A stretch of DNA of 64,000 nucleotides from Candidatus Methylopumilus rimovensis (GCF_006364615.1 NZ_CP040986.1:620001-684000); one strand, 5' to 3'; positions 27,656-37,353 are shown, counted from the first letter of the stretch. The notes: generated from the letters alone by a model not told the origin. Made by a program: numbers and translations.

Positions 27656-28405
27656 TTAAATCATTAACATTCCACCATTGACATGAAGAGTCTCACCTGT
27701 GATATAAGACGCTTCTTTTGAAGCTAAAAAGCATACGGCAGCACCAATATCCTCAGGACTTCCTAAACGACCTAATGGAACATGATCTAGAAGCTGTTTT
27801 TTATGTTCTTCTGACAATCCTTTGGTCATATCAGTATCAATAAATCCGGGCGCTACACAATTCACTGTAATACCTCGACTACCGATTTCTTTTGCTAATG
27901 ACTTTGTAAAACCTGTAACGCCGGCTTTAGCAGCGGCATAATTTGTTTGGCCTGCATTGCCCATATGACCTACTACAGAAGTGATATTAATAATCCTACC
28001 GTAGCGACTTTTCATCATGCTTCGAATGAGCGCCTGACTCATTCGAAAAATAGATTTTAAATTAGTTGAAATGACATCATCCCACTCTTCTTCTTTCATG
28101 CGCATGAACAACATATCTTTTGTAATGCCAGCATTATTAACAAGTATTGAAATGTCGCCATGTTCTTTGGTAATATCATCTATTGTTTGAAGAATAGCTT
28201 CATTATCATTAACATCTAATTTAATACCTTTGCCTGCAATATTTTGTTCTTTGAGAAAAGTTGAAATTTTTTGTGCGCCATCTTCTGTCGTTGCAGTTCC
28301 AATCACAAAAGCTTTTTGTTTGCCTAAGCTTAATGCAATTGATTGTCCGATACCACGACTAGCACCTGTGACAAGAGCAACTTGATTTTCGAGATTATTA
28401 AACAT
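27656..28405 (-). CDS. fabG: 3-oxoacyl-[acyl-carrier-protein] reductase
   Basis: NADPH-dependent ketoreductase of fatty-acid elongation. Short-chain dehydrogenase fold of 249 residues with TGASRGIGQSIAL (NADPH), NNAGITKD, catalytic Ser in INITSVVG, and the YxxxK motif NYAAAKAGVTGFTKSL. Glycine-rich GGMLMI at the C-terminus is typical. It sits between fabD and acpP. Confidence 0.97.
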   Translation of the reverse strand: MFNNLENQVALVTGASRGIGQSIALSLGKQKAFVIGTATTEDGAQKISTFLKEQNIAGKGIKLDVNDNEAILQTIDDITKEHGDISILVNNAGITKDMLFMRMKEEEWDDVISTNLKSIFRMSQALIRSMMKSRYGRIINITSVVGHMGNAGQTNYAAAKAGVTGFTKSLAKEIGSRGITVNCVAPGFIDTDMTKGLSEEHKKQLLDHVPLGRLGSPEDIGAAVCFLASKEASYITGETLHVNGGMLMI

Positions 28406-28426
28406 AATTTTTCCTAAATAGTTTTA

Positions 28427-29353
28427 CTATATAAATGTTTTAAATTCATCTAGAGCAGTTTCATTCACAAGGGCAATGCATTTTAATTCAGCTGAGATAC
28501 GCTTCGTAAGTCCTGTGAGTACTTTGCCTGGGCCGCATTCAGCAATATAACCAATTTTATTTAATGCGATCTTTTCTATAGTTTCAACCCATCTTACCGG
28601 ATGACAGAGTTGTTTTGAGAGGGCATCCTTAATTTCGTTTGCATCATCATGCCCCATTACATCTACATTATGAATAACGGTAATGGTGGGTTTTTTAATT
28701 GTAATATTATTTAAATATTCCCTTAATTCGCTAGATGCTTTTTGCATAAGAGAACAGTGCGAAGGAACACTTACAGGAAGAAGAATAGCTCGCTTAGCAC
28801 CTTTTGCTTTTGCAACTTCAATAGCTCGTTCAACTGCTAATACATTACCTGCAATGACCACCTGCCCTGGTGAATTAAAATTTACTGCCTCAACCACATC
28901 ATTTTCTTGAGCTTCTTTACATGCATTTACGACTTCTTCGTCACTCATCCCAAGAATTGCAGCCATAGCACCTACCCCATCAGGAACGGCTTTTTGCATC
29001 ACTTCTGCTCTATATTTAACAAGCTTTAAAGCGTCTTTGAATTCAATTGCTTCAGATGCGACGAGCGCTGAATATTCACCGAGGCTATGTCCCGCAAAAT
29101 AATCAGGACGTTTGTCCGTTCTAGACTGCCAGAGACGCCAGGTTGCAACGCCTGCTGCAAGAAGTATTGGTTGGGTATGAATTGTTTGATTAATTTCTTC
29201 ATTAGGCTCAGCAGCCATTTTCCAAAAATCAATATTGAGAACTTCGGAAGCCTCATTGAAAACAGAGCGAATCAAAGGATGATCATTAAAATCTGCCATC
29301 ATGCCGACTGATTGAGAGCCTTGACCAGGAAAAATAAAGGAGAATTTATTCAT
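28427..29353 (-). CDS. fabD: Malonyl-CoA:ACP transacylase
   Basis: Loads malonyl groups onto ACP. N-terminal FIFPGQGSQSVGMM, active-site GHSLGEYSAL with Ser90, a conserved Arg in VKYRAEVMQKAVP, and catalytic His in SVPSHCSLM are all present. The 308-residue length is typical. It lies between fabH and fabG, 36 and 21 bases away. Confidence 0.97.
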   Translation of the reverse strand: MNKFSFIFPGQGSQSVGMMADFNDHPLIRSVFNEASEVLNIDFWKMAAEPNEEINQTIHTQPILLAAGVATWRLWQSRTDKRPDYFAGHSLGEYSALVASEAIEFKDALKLVKYRAEVMQKAVPDGVGAMAAILGMSDEEVVNACKEAQENDVVEAVNFNSPGQVVIAGNVLAVERAIEVAKAKGAKRAILLPVSVPSHCSLMQKASSELREYLNNITIKKPTITVIHNVDVMGHDDANEIKDALSKQLCHPVRWVETIEKIALNKIGYIAECGPGKVLTGLTKRISAELKCIALVNETALDEFKTFI

Positions 29354-29389
29354 AATTTACTTTATATATATTTATTAAATATATGATTT

Positions 29390-30343
29390 TTAATATTTAA
29401 TTAAAGCTGAACCCCAGGTGAATCCACCACCGAAAGCTTCCATCAAAAGTGTTTCGCCTCTTTTGATTTTATGTTCTCGAATGGCGGTATCTAGTGCCAA
29501 AGGAATTGATGCAGCAGAAGTGTTGCCATGCCTGTCGATGGTAACAATGACTCGATCCATACTCATATTTAATTTTTTTGCGGTGGCTTCTAAAATTCGA
29601 ATATTGGCTTGATGAGGCACAAGCCAGTCAATATCTGATTTTTCTAACTGATTCATTTCTAGGGTCTCATCAACAATAGAATCTAATGTATTCACAGCGA
29701 TTTTAAATACTTGATTCCCTTGCATTTCAATTGTAGCCTTTCCTTTTTGATGAGATACCCCGCTTGGTACATGAAGTAGTTTTTCATATGCACCATCTGC
29801 ATGAATATGGGTAGACAAAATTCCTGGTTGATTTGATGATTCAAGAATAATAGCGCCCCCACCATCACCCCAGAGAATAGCGTTGCTTCGGTCAGAATAA
29901 TCTGTAATGCGTGACATAGTGTCAGCGCCAATGACTAAAACGCATTTTGCAGCGCCTGTTTTAATAAAATTATCTGCAACAGAAAGCGCATAAACAAAAC
30001 CGCTGCATACCGCTTGAATATCAAATGCTGGGCACAAAGATAAGCCAAGTTTTGTCTGGACAATGCAGGCTGTACTCGGAAATGTTTTATCAGGCGTAGT
30101 AGTTGCTACGATGATAAGATCAATTTTATTTGCGTCAATACCCGCAGCATTGATTGCGAGCTTAGATGCTTCTACTGCTAAATCACTTGTATATTGATGT
30201 GCAGATACGATGTGCCTTTCTTTAATACCTGTTCTTGTCGTAATCCACTCATCAGTCGTCTCAAACATTTTTTCAAGATCGTGATTGCTTAGTATTTTTT
30301 CAGGGAGATAACTTCCTGTCCCTGTAATTTTTGAATAAATCAT
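29390..30343 (-). CDS. fabH: 3-oxoacyl-[acyl-carrier-protein] synthase III
   Basis: Initiates fatty-acid synthesis by condensing acetyl-CoA with malonyl-ACP. Cys113 in [12 protein letters not shown], His in VPHQANIRI, and Asn in [14 protein letters not shown] form the triad. The [13 protein letters not shown]-terminal signature and C-terminal [13 protein letters not shown] are present. At 317 residues it is complete, and its ATG overlaps the plsX stop by 4 bases. Confidence 0.97.
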   Translation of the reverse strand: MIYSKITGTGSYLPEKILSNHDLEKMFETTDEWITTRTGIKERHIVSAHQYTSDLAVEASKLAINAAGIDANKIDLIIVATTTPDKTFPSTACIVQTKLGLSLCPAFDIQAVCSGFVYALSVADNFIKTGAAKCVLVIGADTMSRITDYSDRSNAILWGDGGGAIILESSNQPGILSTHIHADGAYEKLLHVPSGVSHQKGKATIEMQGNQVFKIAVNTLDSIVDETLEMNQLEKSDIDWLVPHQANIRILEATAKKLNMSMDRVIVTIDRHGNTSAASIPLALDTAIREHKIKRGETLLMEAFGGGFTWGSALIKY

Positions 30344-31371
30344 ATATTTTCTGATGACGAAGTATCTAAAGGGATTTCTAACTCAAGTTGTTTTTGTATT
30401 TTTTCTAAAACATTATTTTTTGACTCTTCAATAGCTGTCTGAATTGCAAAAAAGAATGAATAACTATCTGCGCTACCATGACTTTTAACCACAATACCCC
30501 TGAGACCTAGGAAACTAGCTCCGTTGTATCTTCTAGGATCGAGTCTTTTTTTGAATCGATTAAGAACAAGCAAAGAAACGAATGCCATAACTTTTGTAAT
30601 CCAATTGCGTTTAAATTCTTGCGTTAAAAATCGACCCATTAATTGGGCAATTCCTTCAGCTGTTTTAAGAGCCACATTACCTACAAATCCATCACATACA
30701 ACGACATCAGTTGTGCCTTTAAAAATATCATTGCCTTCAACATTACCATAGAAATTAAGATGACTTCGGCGAAGTAACTCACTAGCTTCCTTAACAATTT
30801 CATTGCCTTTAATGTCTTCTGAGCCAATATTCAAGAGTCCTACAGAAGGATTAGGATTGCCGGTCACCGAACTTACTAGCATGGCGCCCATTACTGCGAA
30901 TTGCAATAAATGTTCCGCTGTGCAGTCTGTATTGGCACCAAGATCTAACATATAAGTTGTACCTTTTTGACTGGGTAAACTTGATGCAATAGCAGGCCTA
31001 TCAATACCTGGTAACATTTTTAACACATAGCGAGCTGTTGCCATAAGTGCGCCGGTATTACCAGCGCTTACACAGGCTTGTGCCTTCTCTTCCTTGATTA
31101 AATTAATGGCGACACGCATGGAGGAGTCTTTTTTATTTTTCAAAGCGCTTTGAGGAGATTCATCCATTTCCACGACTTCACTTGTATGTTGTATAGACAG
31201 GCGTGGGTTGGTGTACTTATTCTTTTGAAGCTCTTTTTCAATGAGCTCTTTATCGCCAACTAAAATAATATGAAGTTGGTCATATCTTGTTAACGCATTA
31301 ATGGAAGCCGGAACGGTGATTTTGGGACCATGATCCCCGCCCATTGCGTCGACTGCTAGGGTGATTGTCAT
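30340..31371 (-). CDS. plsX: Phosphate acyltransferase PlsX
   Basis: Makes acyl-phosphate from acyl-ACP for phospholipid synthesis, on the cytoplasmic side of the membrane. The N-terminal [16 protein letters not shown] signature, [25 protein letters not shown] and [11 protein letters not shown] segments are diagnostic. The 343-residue length is normal. It follows rpmF, the frequent rpmF-plsX pairing. The bases before the ATG can fold into a hairpin (31377-31394) that includes the likely Shine-Dalgarno AAGAG, so translation may be modulated. Confidence 0.97.
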   Translation of the reverse strand: MTITLAVDAMGGDHGPKITVPASINALTRYDQLHIILVGDKELIEKELQKNKYTNPRLSIQHTSEVVEMDESPQSALKNKKDSSMRVAINLIKEEKAQACVSAGNTGALMATARYVLKMLPGIDRPAIASSLPSQKGTTYMLDLGANTDCTAEHLLQFAVMGAMLVSSVTGNPNPSVGLLNIGSEDIKGNEIVKEASELLRRSHLNFYGNVEGNDIFKGTTDVVVCDGFVGNVALKTAEGIAQLMGRFLTQEFKRNWITKVMAFVSLLVLNRFKKRLDPRRYNGASFLGLRGIVVKSHGSADSYSFFFAIQTAIEESKNNVLEKIQKQLELEIPLDTSSSENI

Positions 31372-31376
31372 TGATT

Positions 31377-31434
31377 CTCTTAATGCTTTAAGAGTAATGA
31401 AAGAAATAAATCAGAATAATTATTCTGATTTATT
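31377..31434 (-). promoter_or_regulatory. rpmF/plsX junction: perfect palindrome and SD-sequestering hairpin
   Basis: Bases 31405-31434 form a perfect 30-base palindrome that spans the rpmF stop codon (31420-31422). Nearer plsX, CTCTTAA (31377-31383) pairs with TTAAGAG (31388-31394) around a 4-base loop; on the transcript the 3' arm contains AAGAG, five bases before the plsX ATG. No T-run follows either structure. They would allow different output of L32 and PlsX from one transcript (inference). Confidence 0.5.
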
Positions 31435-31599
31435 CTGAATAACTTTTTTGCCTCGATAATAGCCTGTTGGGCTTACGTGATGACGCAAATGAACTTCGCC
31501 AGTAGTAGGTTCTACAGCAAGTGGTGGATTAGATAAAAAATCGTGAGAACGATGCATTCCACGTTTTGATGGTGATTTTTTATTTTGCTGAACAGCCAT
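31420..31599 (-). CDS. rpmF: 50S ribosomal protein L32
   Basis: Ribosomal protein of the large subunit, 59 residues: [20 protein letters not shown] at the N-terminus and [13 protein letters not shown] at the C-terminus are the L32 signatures. The protein is basic. The ATG at 31599 is preceded by AGGAG at a good distance. The Cys residues found in zinc-binding L32 forms are absent, so this is the C-minus form usual in most proteobacteria. It lies between yceD and plsX, a conserved order. Confidence 0.95.
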   Translation of the reverse strand: MAVQQNKKSPSKRGMHRSHDFLSNPPLAVEPTTGEVHLRHHVSPTGYYRGKKVIQNKSE

Positions 31600-31613
31600 A
31601 GCAACTCCTAAAT

Positions 31614-32105
31614 TTAATTTTTATATAATTTTTGTTTTAAATCAGCAAACGGATGAATGCGATCTAACATTTCATCAGTTTTTTTATAGTGGCACTTATC
31701 ATTTTCATGTTTTGGTGCTACCGGCAAAGAAAGTATGATTTCATCTTCAATAAGACTTAAAACATCCATTTTTGCACTACCTTCAATTAAATCGTAATCC
31801 GCATGGTCATCAACCTGAAAACCAGTGAGTTGCGTTTCTTCTTTAATTAAAAATCCTGACTTTAAAAAAATCGTATGCTCTAATTTTTCTGAACATCTTT
31901 GGCAAATTAAATCCAATTTACCTTCAATGAATAGCTCTAAACAAGGCTCTTTATGTTTATTTTCGAAGCCTCTTAAAACAAAAGCAACTGAATCTTCGAG
32001 ATTTAAGCATAAATCTTGCAATCGCTTAAAATCAGAGAGGCGAATTATATCACGAATTTCTCTCGATTTTCTTGAAAAATCAATATTGTCTATATGCTGT
32101 TCCAT
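31614..32105 (-). CDS. yceD: DUF177 protein YceD (large ribosomal RNA accumulation protein)
   Basis: A 163-residue DUF177 protein. Family members are linked to 23S rRNA accumulation and are nearly always encoded directly upstream of rpmF, as here (14 bases apart). The signature Cys pair CQRCSEKL and later the [26 protein letters not shown] block, ending in [10 protein letters not shown], are characteristic. A TTG at 32108 directly precedes the chosen ATG at 32105. Likely the first gene of the rpmF-plsX-fab transcription unit. Confidence 0.9.
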   Translation of the reverse strand: MEQHIDNIDFSRKSREIRDIIRLSDFKRLQDLCLNLEDSVAFVLRGFENKHKEPCLELFIEGKLDLICQRCSEKLEHTIFLKSGFLIKEETQLTGFQVDDHADYDLIEGSAKMDVLSLIEDEIILSLPVAPKHENDKCHYKKTDEMLDRIHPFADLKQKLYKN

Positions 32106-32113
32106 CAATAGAT

Positions 32114-32180
32114 TTAGGGTTAAAAGACATCATTATTATATAAGAAATGACATGCTATAATTTTCTTAAATTAACCCTAA
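32114..32180. promoter_or_regulatory. Divergent control region of yceD and pycA with an inverted repeat
   Basis: The 110-base gap between the yceD and pycA starts has a perfect 10-base inverted repeat: TTAGGGTTAA (32114-32123) and TTAACCCTAA (32171-32180). Between the arms lie two perfect -10 hexamers, TATAAT at 32156-32161 on the plus strand (for pycA) and TATAAT at 32140-32135 on the minus strand (for yceD). The matching -35 boxes are poor, which is what an activator- or repressor-controlled pair would show. The factor is unknown. Confidence 0.5.
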
Positions 32181-32215
32181 TTTGGCGATTTTCGCTGAAA
32201 ACTTAAGGCTTTTCT

Positions 32216-33634
32216 TTGTTCAAAAAAATACTTATAGCGAACCGTGGCGAGATAGCGGTAAGGATTATTCGTGCCTGTTCTGAGCTTGGCATTACTTCGG
32301 TAGCTATATACTCAGATGCAGATCGCCATGCGCTTCATGTCAAAAAGGCCGATGAATCTTACAATGTTGGCGCCGACCCTCTTGCTGGCTATTTAAATGC
32401 TCACAACATTGTTAATATCGCCGTTACTTCAGGATGTGATGCCATCCATCCAGGATACGGTTTTTTGTCTGAAAATCCTGAATTAGCTGAGATATGCGCG
32501 AGACGTGACATTAAATTCATTGGTCCTGACGCTGAAATTATTCGTCAAATGGGAGATAAGATTCAAGCTCGAACGGCTATGATTGCGTCCTCAATCCCGG
32601 TTATTCCCGGTAGCGAAGGTAATATCGAGAGTCTTGACGAAGCTAAAAAGCTTGCTTCATCTATAGGCTATCCTATTATGCTTAAAGCTACCAATGGGGG
32701 TGGCGGTCGCGGTATTCGACGATGCAATAATGAAAAAGAGCTTATTACCAATTATGACCGTGTCATTTCAGAAGCAACCAAAGCTTTTGGTAAGCCTGAA
32801 GTTTTTATCGAAAAATGTATCGTATCGCCTAAACATATTGAAGTTCAAATTCTGGCAGATAACTATGGCAATGTAGTACATCTCTTTGAACGTGATTGCT
32901 CCATTCAAAGACGAAATCAAAAACTCATAGAGATAGCTCCCTCACCACAATTAACTAACGCTCAAAGAAACTACGTAGGAGAGCTTGCTGTGAAAGCAGC
33001 TAAGGCTGTTAATTATGAAAATGCTGGCACTGTTGAATTTCTCTTAGACAATGAGAATAATTTTTATTTTATGGAAATGAATACGCGTCTTCAGGTTGAA
33101 CATACAATTACTGAATCTATTACGGGCATTGATATCGTTCAAGAACAAATCAGAATTGCTTTTGGACTGTCTTTACAATACAAACAAGACGAAATTCAAT
33201 TTAGAGGTTTTGCAATCGAATATCGAATTAACGCTGAAGATCCCAAGTATGACTTCATGCCTTCTTTTGGAAAAATTACACGTTATTATGCGCCGGGAGG
33301 TCCTGGTGTTCGCATTGATGCATCGATATACACAGGGTATGTTATCCCTCCCTATTATGACTCAATGTGTGCAAAGCTCACTGTATGGGCGCTAAACTGG
33401 GAAAGCGTTATTCAGCGAGGTAAAAGAGCACTCAATGACATTGTTGTATTTGGAGTTAAAACAACAATCCCTTATTATTTAGAAATTATGAACAATAAAC
33501 AATTTAAAGAAGCAAGCTTTAATACGAGTTTTGTGGATGATCACCCAGAACTTATAAACTATCAAAGTCAATTTCCACCTGAATTAATGGCTGCAGCCAT
33601 ATCTGCAGCTATTGCAGCACATGAAGGCATTTAG
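32216..33634 (+). CDS. pycA: Pyruvate carboxylase subunit A (biotin carboxylase)
   Basis: Carboxylates biotin with ATP and bicarbonate. The start is TTG (32216) with TTAAGG seven bases upstream, giving the standard N-terminus MFKKILIANRGEIAVRIIRA. The ATP-grasp glycine-rich loop TNGGGGRGIRRC, HIEVQILAD, ERDCSIQRRNQKLIE and EMNTRLQVEHTITE motifs are intact. At 472 residues it is complete. AccC of acetyl-CoA carboxylase is the alternative, but the adjacent biotinylated carboxyltransferase, 6 bases downstream, makes it the A subunit of two-subunit pyruvate carboxylase. Confidence 0.9.
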   Translation: MFKKILIANRGEIAVRIIRACSELGITSVAIYSDADRHALHVKKADESYNVGADPLAGYLNAHNIVNIAVTSGCDAIHPGYGFLSENPELAEICARRDIKFIGPDAEIIRQMGDKIQARTAMIASSIPVIPGSEGNIESLDEAKKLASSIGYPIMLKATNGGGGRGIRRCNNEKELITNYDRVISEATKAFGKPEVFIEKCIVSPKHIEVQILADNYGNVVHLFERDCSIQRRNQKLIEIAPSPQLTNAQRNYVGELAVKAAKAVNYENAGTVEFLLDNENNFYFMEMNTRLQVEHTITESITGIDIVQEQIRIAFGLSLQYKQDEIQFRGFAIEYRINAEDPKYDFMPSFGKITRYYAPGGPGVRIDASIYTGYVIPPYYDSMCAKLTVWALNWESVIQRGKRALNDIVVFGVKTTIPYYLEIMNNKQFKEASFNTSFVDDHPELINYQSQFPPELMAAAISAAIAAHEGI

Positions 33635-33640
33635 AGAGCT

Positions 33641-35482
33641 ATGAAGAAAATACATATTACCGAATTAGTTTTAAGAGATGGGCATCAATGTCAAATTGCA
33701 ACAAGACTTCGCACCGAAGATATGCTTCCAATATGCCCTCAATTAGATGCTCTTGGCTTTTGGTCAATCGAGGCATGGGGCGGAGCTACATTTGATGCAT
33801 GTGTCAGATTTTTAAAAGAGGATCCTTGGGAGCGTTTAAAGCTTTTGAGAAAGGCGCTCCCAAACTCTCGCATACAAATGCTTCTTCGAGGGCAGAATCT
33901 TCTGGGATATCGTCATTATTCAGATGATGTTGTTGATGCTTTTGTAAAGCAATCCGCAAATAATGGCGTCGATGTATTTAGAATTTTTGATGCAATGAAC
34001 GATGTAAGGAATCTTACAACATCAATTAAATCAGTAAAAAAATATAAAAAACATGCAGAAGGTACTTTAAGCTACACCACAAGTCCCGTTCATGACATCC
34101 CTTATTTCGTGAATCTTGCAAAAGAAATGGAAAGTTATGGGTGCGATACTATTGCTATTAAAGATATGGCAGGCCTCTTAACACCTTCAGCAACAAAAAA
34201 TCTTGTGACATCTTTAAAAAAATCAGTGTCATTACCGATTCATATTCATTCACATGCAATGTCAGGGCTTGCAAGTATTAATCTTATAACCGCGGTGCAG
34301 AATGGTGTAGACATCATAGATACATGTAATTCTAGTTTTGCTGAAGGCGCGAGTCATCCATCAACAGAATCAATAATTGCCGCCCTAGAAGACTTAGGTT
34401 ATAAAACTGATATTGATATTAAAAAAGTTGAGGAAATTAGTGAGCATTTAAAAGTTGTAAGAAAAAAATATTGGCAATTTGAATCTGATTACACAGGTGT
34501 GGACACCCGTGTTTTAAGTAATCAAGTGCCTGGAGGTATGATTTCAAATTTATCTAACCAGCTCAAAGAACAAGGTGCATTAGATCGTATGAATGAAGTG
34601 CTTCTTGAAATTCCAAAAGTTCGTGAAGACTTAGGTTACCCTCCGCTTGTTACTCCGACTTCACAAATTGTAGGGACTCAAGCAGTATTAAATGTGTTAA
34701 CGGGTACCCGATATAAATCAATCACAAATGAAACAAAAAGTTATTTAATGGGTGAATATGGAAAAGCCCCTGGCAAAGTTAACCAAAAAATTCAAGTAAT
34801 GGCAATTGGTGAAAAAAAACCACTAACATGCAGACCTGCTGACCTTTTGGAGCCTGAACTTCCAAAACTTAAAATTGAAGCAGAGCAAATTATAAAATCT
34901 GATGATGATGTTTTAACGTATGCCATGTTCCCTGATGTTGCCAAAATATTTTTACAGGAAAGAAATGCAGGAAGCATTAAGCCTGAGCCACTTCTTCCGA
35001 AAGATAGTGTATTTTCATCTGCTGAAAAATTTGCTCCAAGTGAATTCAACGTCACACTTCATGGTGAAACATTTAATATTAAATTAACAGGATCAGGCTA
35101 TACGGGAGAAGCAAGAAGGCCATTTTATGTTTCAGTAGATGGGATTTCTGAAGAAGTCTTAGTAGAGACTTTAAATGAGGTCGAAGTGACTAACGGAAAA
35201 AAATCCTCAAAAAAACAAACTCAAGAAAATTCCAAAACAGTAAGGCCTAGACCAAATCATGAAGGATGTATCACAACAGCTATGCCAGGTACAATTATTG
35301 ATGTAAAAGTTAAAATTGGTGACAGAGTTGAAGCCGGAGATAGTGTAATTGTTATTGAAGCCATGAAAATGGAAAATGAAATTCAATCCCCTACTTCAGG
35401 CATTGTAGTTGCAATCCATGTTGCAAAAGGTGAATCTGTATCACCAGACGAAACGTTACTAGAAATTCAGCCTGAATCTTAA
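33641..35482 (+). CDS. pycB: Pyruvate carboxylase subunit B (carboxyltransferase and biotin carrier)
   Basis: Transfers CO2 from carboxybiotin to pyruvate, giving oxaloacetate for anaplerosis. The N-terminal HMGL-like carboxyltransferase barrel contains LRDGHQCQIATRL, VFRIFDAMNDVRN and HSHAMSGLA. A conserved PYC_OADA region follows to about 460, then a linker and a biotinyl domain with EAMKMEN (Lys576). The alternative, oxaloacetate decarboxylase alpha subunit, is unlikely because membrane beta and gamma subunits are absent and the ATP-dependent biotin carboxylase is next door. At 613 residues it is full length. Confidence 0.9.
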   Translation: MKKIHITELVLRDGHQCQIATRLRTEDMLPICPQLDALGFWSIEAWGGATFDACVRFLKEDPWERLKLLRKALPNSRIQMLLRGQNLLGYRHYSDDVVDAFVKQSANNGVDVFRIFDAMNDVRNLTTSIKSVKKYKKHAEGTLSYTTSPVHDIPYFVNLAKEMESYGCDTIAIKDMAGLLTPSATKNLVTSLKKSVSLPIHIHSHAMSGLASINLITAVQNGVDIIDTCNSSFAEGASHPSTESIIAALEDLGYKTDIDIKKVEEISEHLKVVRKKYWQFESDYTGVDTRVLSNQVPGGMISNLSNQLKEQGALDRMNEVLLEIPKVREDLGYPPLVTPTSQIVGTQAVLNVLTGTRYKSITNETKSYLMGEYGKAPGKVNQKIQVMAIGEKKPLTCRPADLLEPELPKLKIEAEQIIKSDDDVLTYAMFPDVAKIFLQERNAGSIKPEPLLPKDSVFSSAEKFAPSEFNVTLHGETFNIKLTGSGYTGEARRPFYVSVDGISEEVLVETLNEVEVTNGKKSSKKQTQENSKTVRPRPNHEGCITTAMPGTIIDVKVKIGDRVEAGDSVIVIEAMKMENEIQSPTSGIVVAIHVAKGESVSPDETLLEIQPES

Positions 35483-35494
35483 AGAAAACGATGC

Positions 35495-36070
35495 ATGATA
35501 ACGCTTGTTTTAGCATCGTCATCTCCATATCGAAGAGAATTATTATTGCGCTTTAAGTTGCCATTTGATGTCTTTAGTCCTGACATTGATGAATCACCTT
35601 ATATAGGTGAAAATGCAAAAGAAATCTCCGTAAGACTTGCGCGGGAAAAAGCATTTAAGGTTGCTCCACACTATTCAAATTCTCTTATAATTGGCTCAGA
35701 TCAAACAGCAGAATGTCAGGATCAAATTATTGAAAAACCTAATACACATGAACTTGCAATAAAACAACTGCAATTATTAAGTGGAAAGGTCGTAACATTT
35801 TACACATCTCTTTGTTTATTAAATACTCAAACAAAAAAATTGCAAGAATGTGTCGTTGATTTTGAAGTGAAATACAAAGAATTAAACCTTGAAATAATTA
35901 ACTCTTATTTATTGAAAGAACAACCATACAATTGTGTAGGAAGCGTTAAATCTGAAGGTCTTGGCATTACTCTCCTTGATTATATAAAAGGTGAAGATCC
36001 CACAGCACTCATAGGACTTCCTCTTATAAAATTATCTAATATGCTTCGAAATGAAAGCGTTACATTTTAA
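35495..36070 (+). CDS. Maf-family nucleoside triphosphate pyrophosphatase (YceF-like)
   Basis: House-cleaning pyrophosphatase acting on modified nucleotides; the YceF branch prefers 7-methyl-GTP. N-terminal LVLASSSPYRRELLLRF, then DIDESPYIGE, GSDQTAECQDQIIEKP and the CVGSVKSEGLG segment are the Maf family blocks. The Ala-Ser-Ser-Pro-Tyr-Arg opening and the A/P-rich GSDQ site fit YceF better than YhdE. In many genomes yceF lies beside yceD-rpmF; here it sits on the other side of pycAB. It ends one base into the following gene's ATG. Confidence 0.88.
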   Translation: MITLVLASSSPYRRELLLRFKLPFDVFSPDIDESPYIGENAKEISVRLAREKAFKVAPHYSNSLIIGSDQTAECQDQIIEKPNTHELAIKQLQLLSGKVVTFYTSLCLLNTQTKKLQECVVDFEVKYKELNLEIINSYLLKEQPYNCVGSVKSEGLGITLLDYIKGEDPTALIGLPLIKLSNMLRNESVTF

Positions 36071-36789
36071 TGACAGATAAAGAAAAAGGATGCTTATATC
36101 TTATTCCAGTTCCAATCGACCAAAGCTCTAAAGAGTCTGTTCTTTTAGAAAAGCATCAAAAAATTGTTGAATATATAGATTATTTTGTTGTTGAAAATGA
36201 AAAAACAGCTCGATTTCATCTGGGCGCACTTAATCTTCACAAGCCTATTCATCAATTACATTTTGAAGTGTTAGATAAATCTTCGACTCAAGAAGAAATT
36301 AAAGATTTTTTAGCTCCTCTATTCAGAGGCTCTAATATTGGATTATTGTCCGAATCAGGCAGTCCTGCAGTTGCTGATCCTGGAGCAAAAATGGTTGCTT
36401 TAGCGCATCAAAACAATATCAAAGTCATACCAATGACCGGTCCATCATCAATTCTATTGGCGCTTATGGCTTCAGGTCTGAATGGACAGCAATTTAAGTT
36501 TCACGGCTATCTTCCTTCTGAAAAAAACGAAAGAATAAAGAAAATAATTTTAATTGAAAATGAATCTAGGAAAAATAACGAAACGCAGATTTTTATTGAA
36601 ACACCTTATAGAAATCAGCACGTTTTTAATGATTTGATAGAAACGCTAAAAGAGCAAACTCAACTTTGTATAGGATTGGATATAACATCGGAAAATGAAT
36701 CTATTCATACAAAAAATATCAGGGATTGGAAAAAAGAAATTGCAATAGATTTAAAGAATAAGCCTTGCGTATTTCTTTTACAAAGCTAA
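36070..36789 (+). CDS. Tetrapyrrole-methylase-fold SAM-dependent methyltransferase, RsmI-like paralog
   Basis: 239 residues of the TP_methylase superfamily, related to 16S rRNA methyltransferase RsmI. It has LYLIPVPID at the N-terminus, [19 protein letters not shown] (SAM-binding), [29 protein letters not shown], and IFIETPYRN. The N-terminal insertion and the ending differ from canonical RsmI, so this looks like the paralog often annotated only as SAM-dependent methyltransferase. Substrate unknown. It shares one base with the maf stop and overlaps the convergent rnhB stop by 12 bases. Confidence 0.85.
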   Translation: MTDKEKGCLYLIPVPIDQSSKESVLLEKHQKIVEYIDYFVVENEKTARFHLGALNLHKPIHQLHFEVLDKSSTQEEIKDFLAPLFRGSNIGLLSESGSPAVADPGAKMVALAHQNNIKVIPMTGPSSILLALMASGLNGQQFKFHGYLPSEKNERIKKIILIENESRKNNETQIFIETPYRNQHVFNDLIETLKEQTQLCIGLDITSENESIHTKNIRDWKKEIAIDLKNKPCVFLLQS

Positions 36790-37353
36790 CATTTCTTTGA
36801 TGGGTGAGAAACTTTTTCTATGATGTTCGCAAAGCCCATGACCTTTAATCATTTCTATGTGTAATTTAGTTGGATAACCTTTATGCTTTTTAAATTGATA
36901 AGCAGGATATGCTTTATCAATTTCAATCATTTTCAAATCACGTTCAGTTTTTGCAATAATTGAAGCTGCGGAAATCTCCGCAACCTTATCATCGCCCTTA
37001 ACTATAGCCTCACAAGAAAAATCAACTTGAGGGCAAAATAACCCATCTACCATAATTTTAATTGAGGTATGTATGTTTAATGCCTTAATGGCTCTTTGCA
37101 TAGCTAAAAGTGTGGCCTGATGAATATTTAATTCGTCTATCTCATCTACACTACAGATGCCAATCGTCCACGCCAAGGCATTCTTCTTTATTTGTTCAGC
37201 TAGAAAGTATCTTTTAGACTCAGATAGTTTTTTAGAATCACGCAAACCTTCAGTATTAAACGCTGGCCCTAATATAACTGCTGCTGCATAAACTGGACCT
37301 GCTAAAGGTCCCCTTCCAGCCTCATCTACCCCACAAATTAAGTTTCCATGCAT
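36778..37353 (-). CDS. rnhB: Ribonuclease HII
   Basis: Removes ribonucleotides embedded in DNA and RNA primers. The DEG active-site motif is [15 protein letters not shown]; the second Asp is in MVDGLFCP and the remaining ligand in SIIAKTERD. At 191 residues it is full length. It is the last gene of the envelope cluster on the reverse strand and directly follows lpxB with no gap; its tail overlaps the convergent RsmI-like gene. Confidence 0.97.
   Translation of the reverse strand: MHGNLICGVDEAGRGPLAGPVYAAAVILGPAFNTEGLRDSKKLSESKRYFLAEQIKKNALAWTIGICSVDEIDELNIHQATLLAMQRAIKALNIHTSIKIMVDGLFCPQVDFSCEAIVKGDDKVAEISAASIIAKTERDLKMIEIDKAYPAYQFKKHKGYPTKLHIEMIKGHGLCEHHRKSFSPIKEMLAL

Noticed and set aside
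27640-27657. AAGTTA/TAACTT inverted repeat at the fabG stop as a terminator
   Set aside because: Only six A/T-rich pairs and the T-run lies in the loop, not after the stem; too weak to call.
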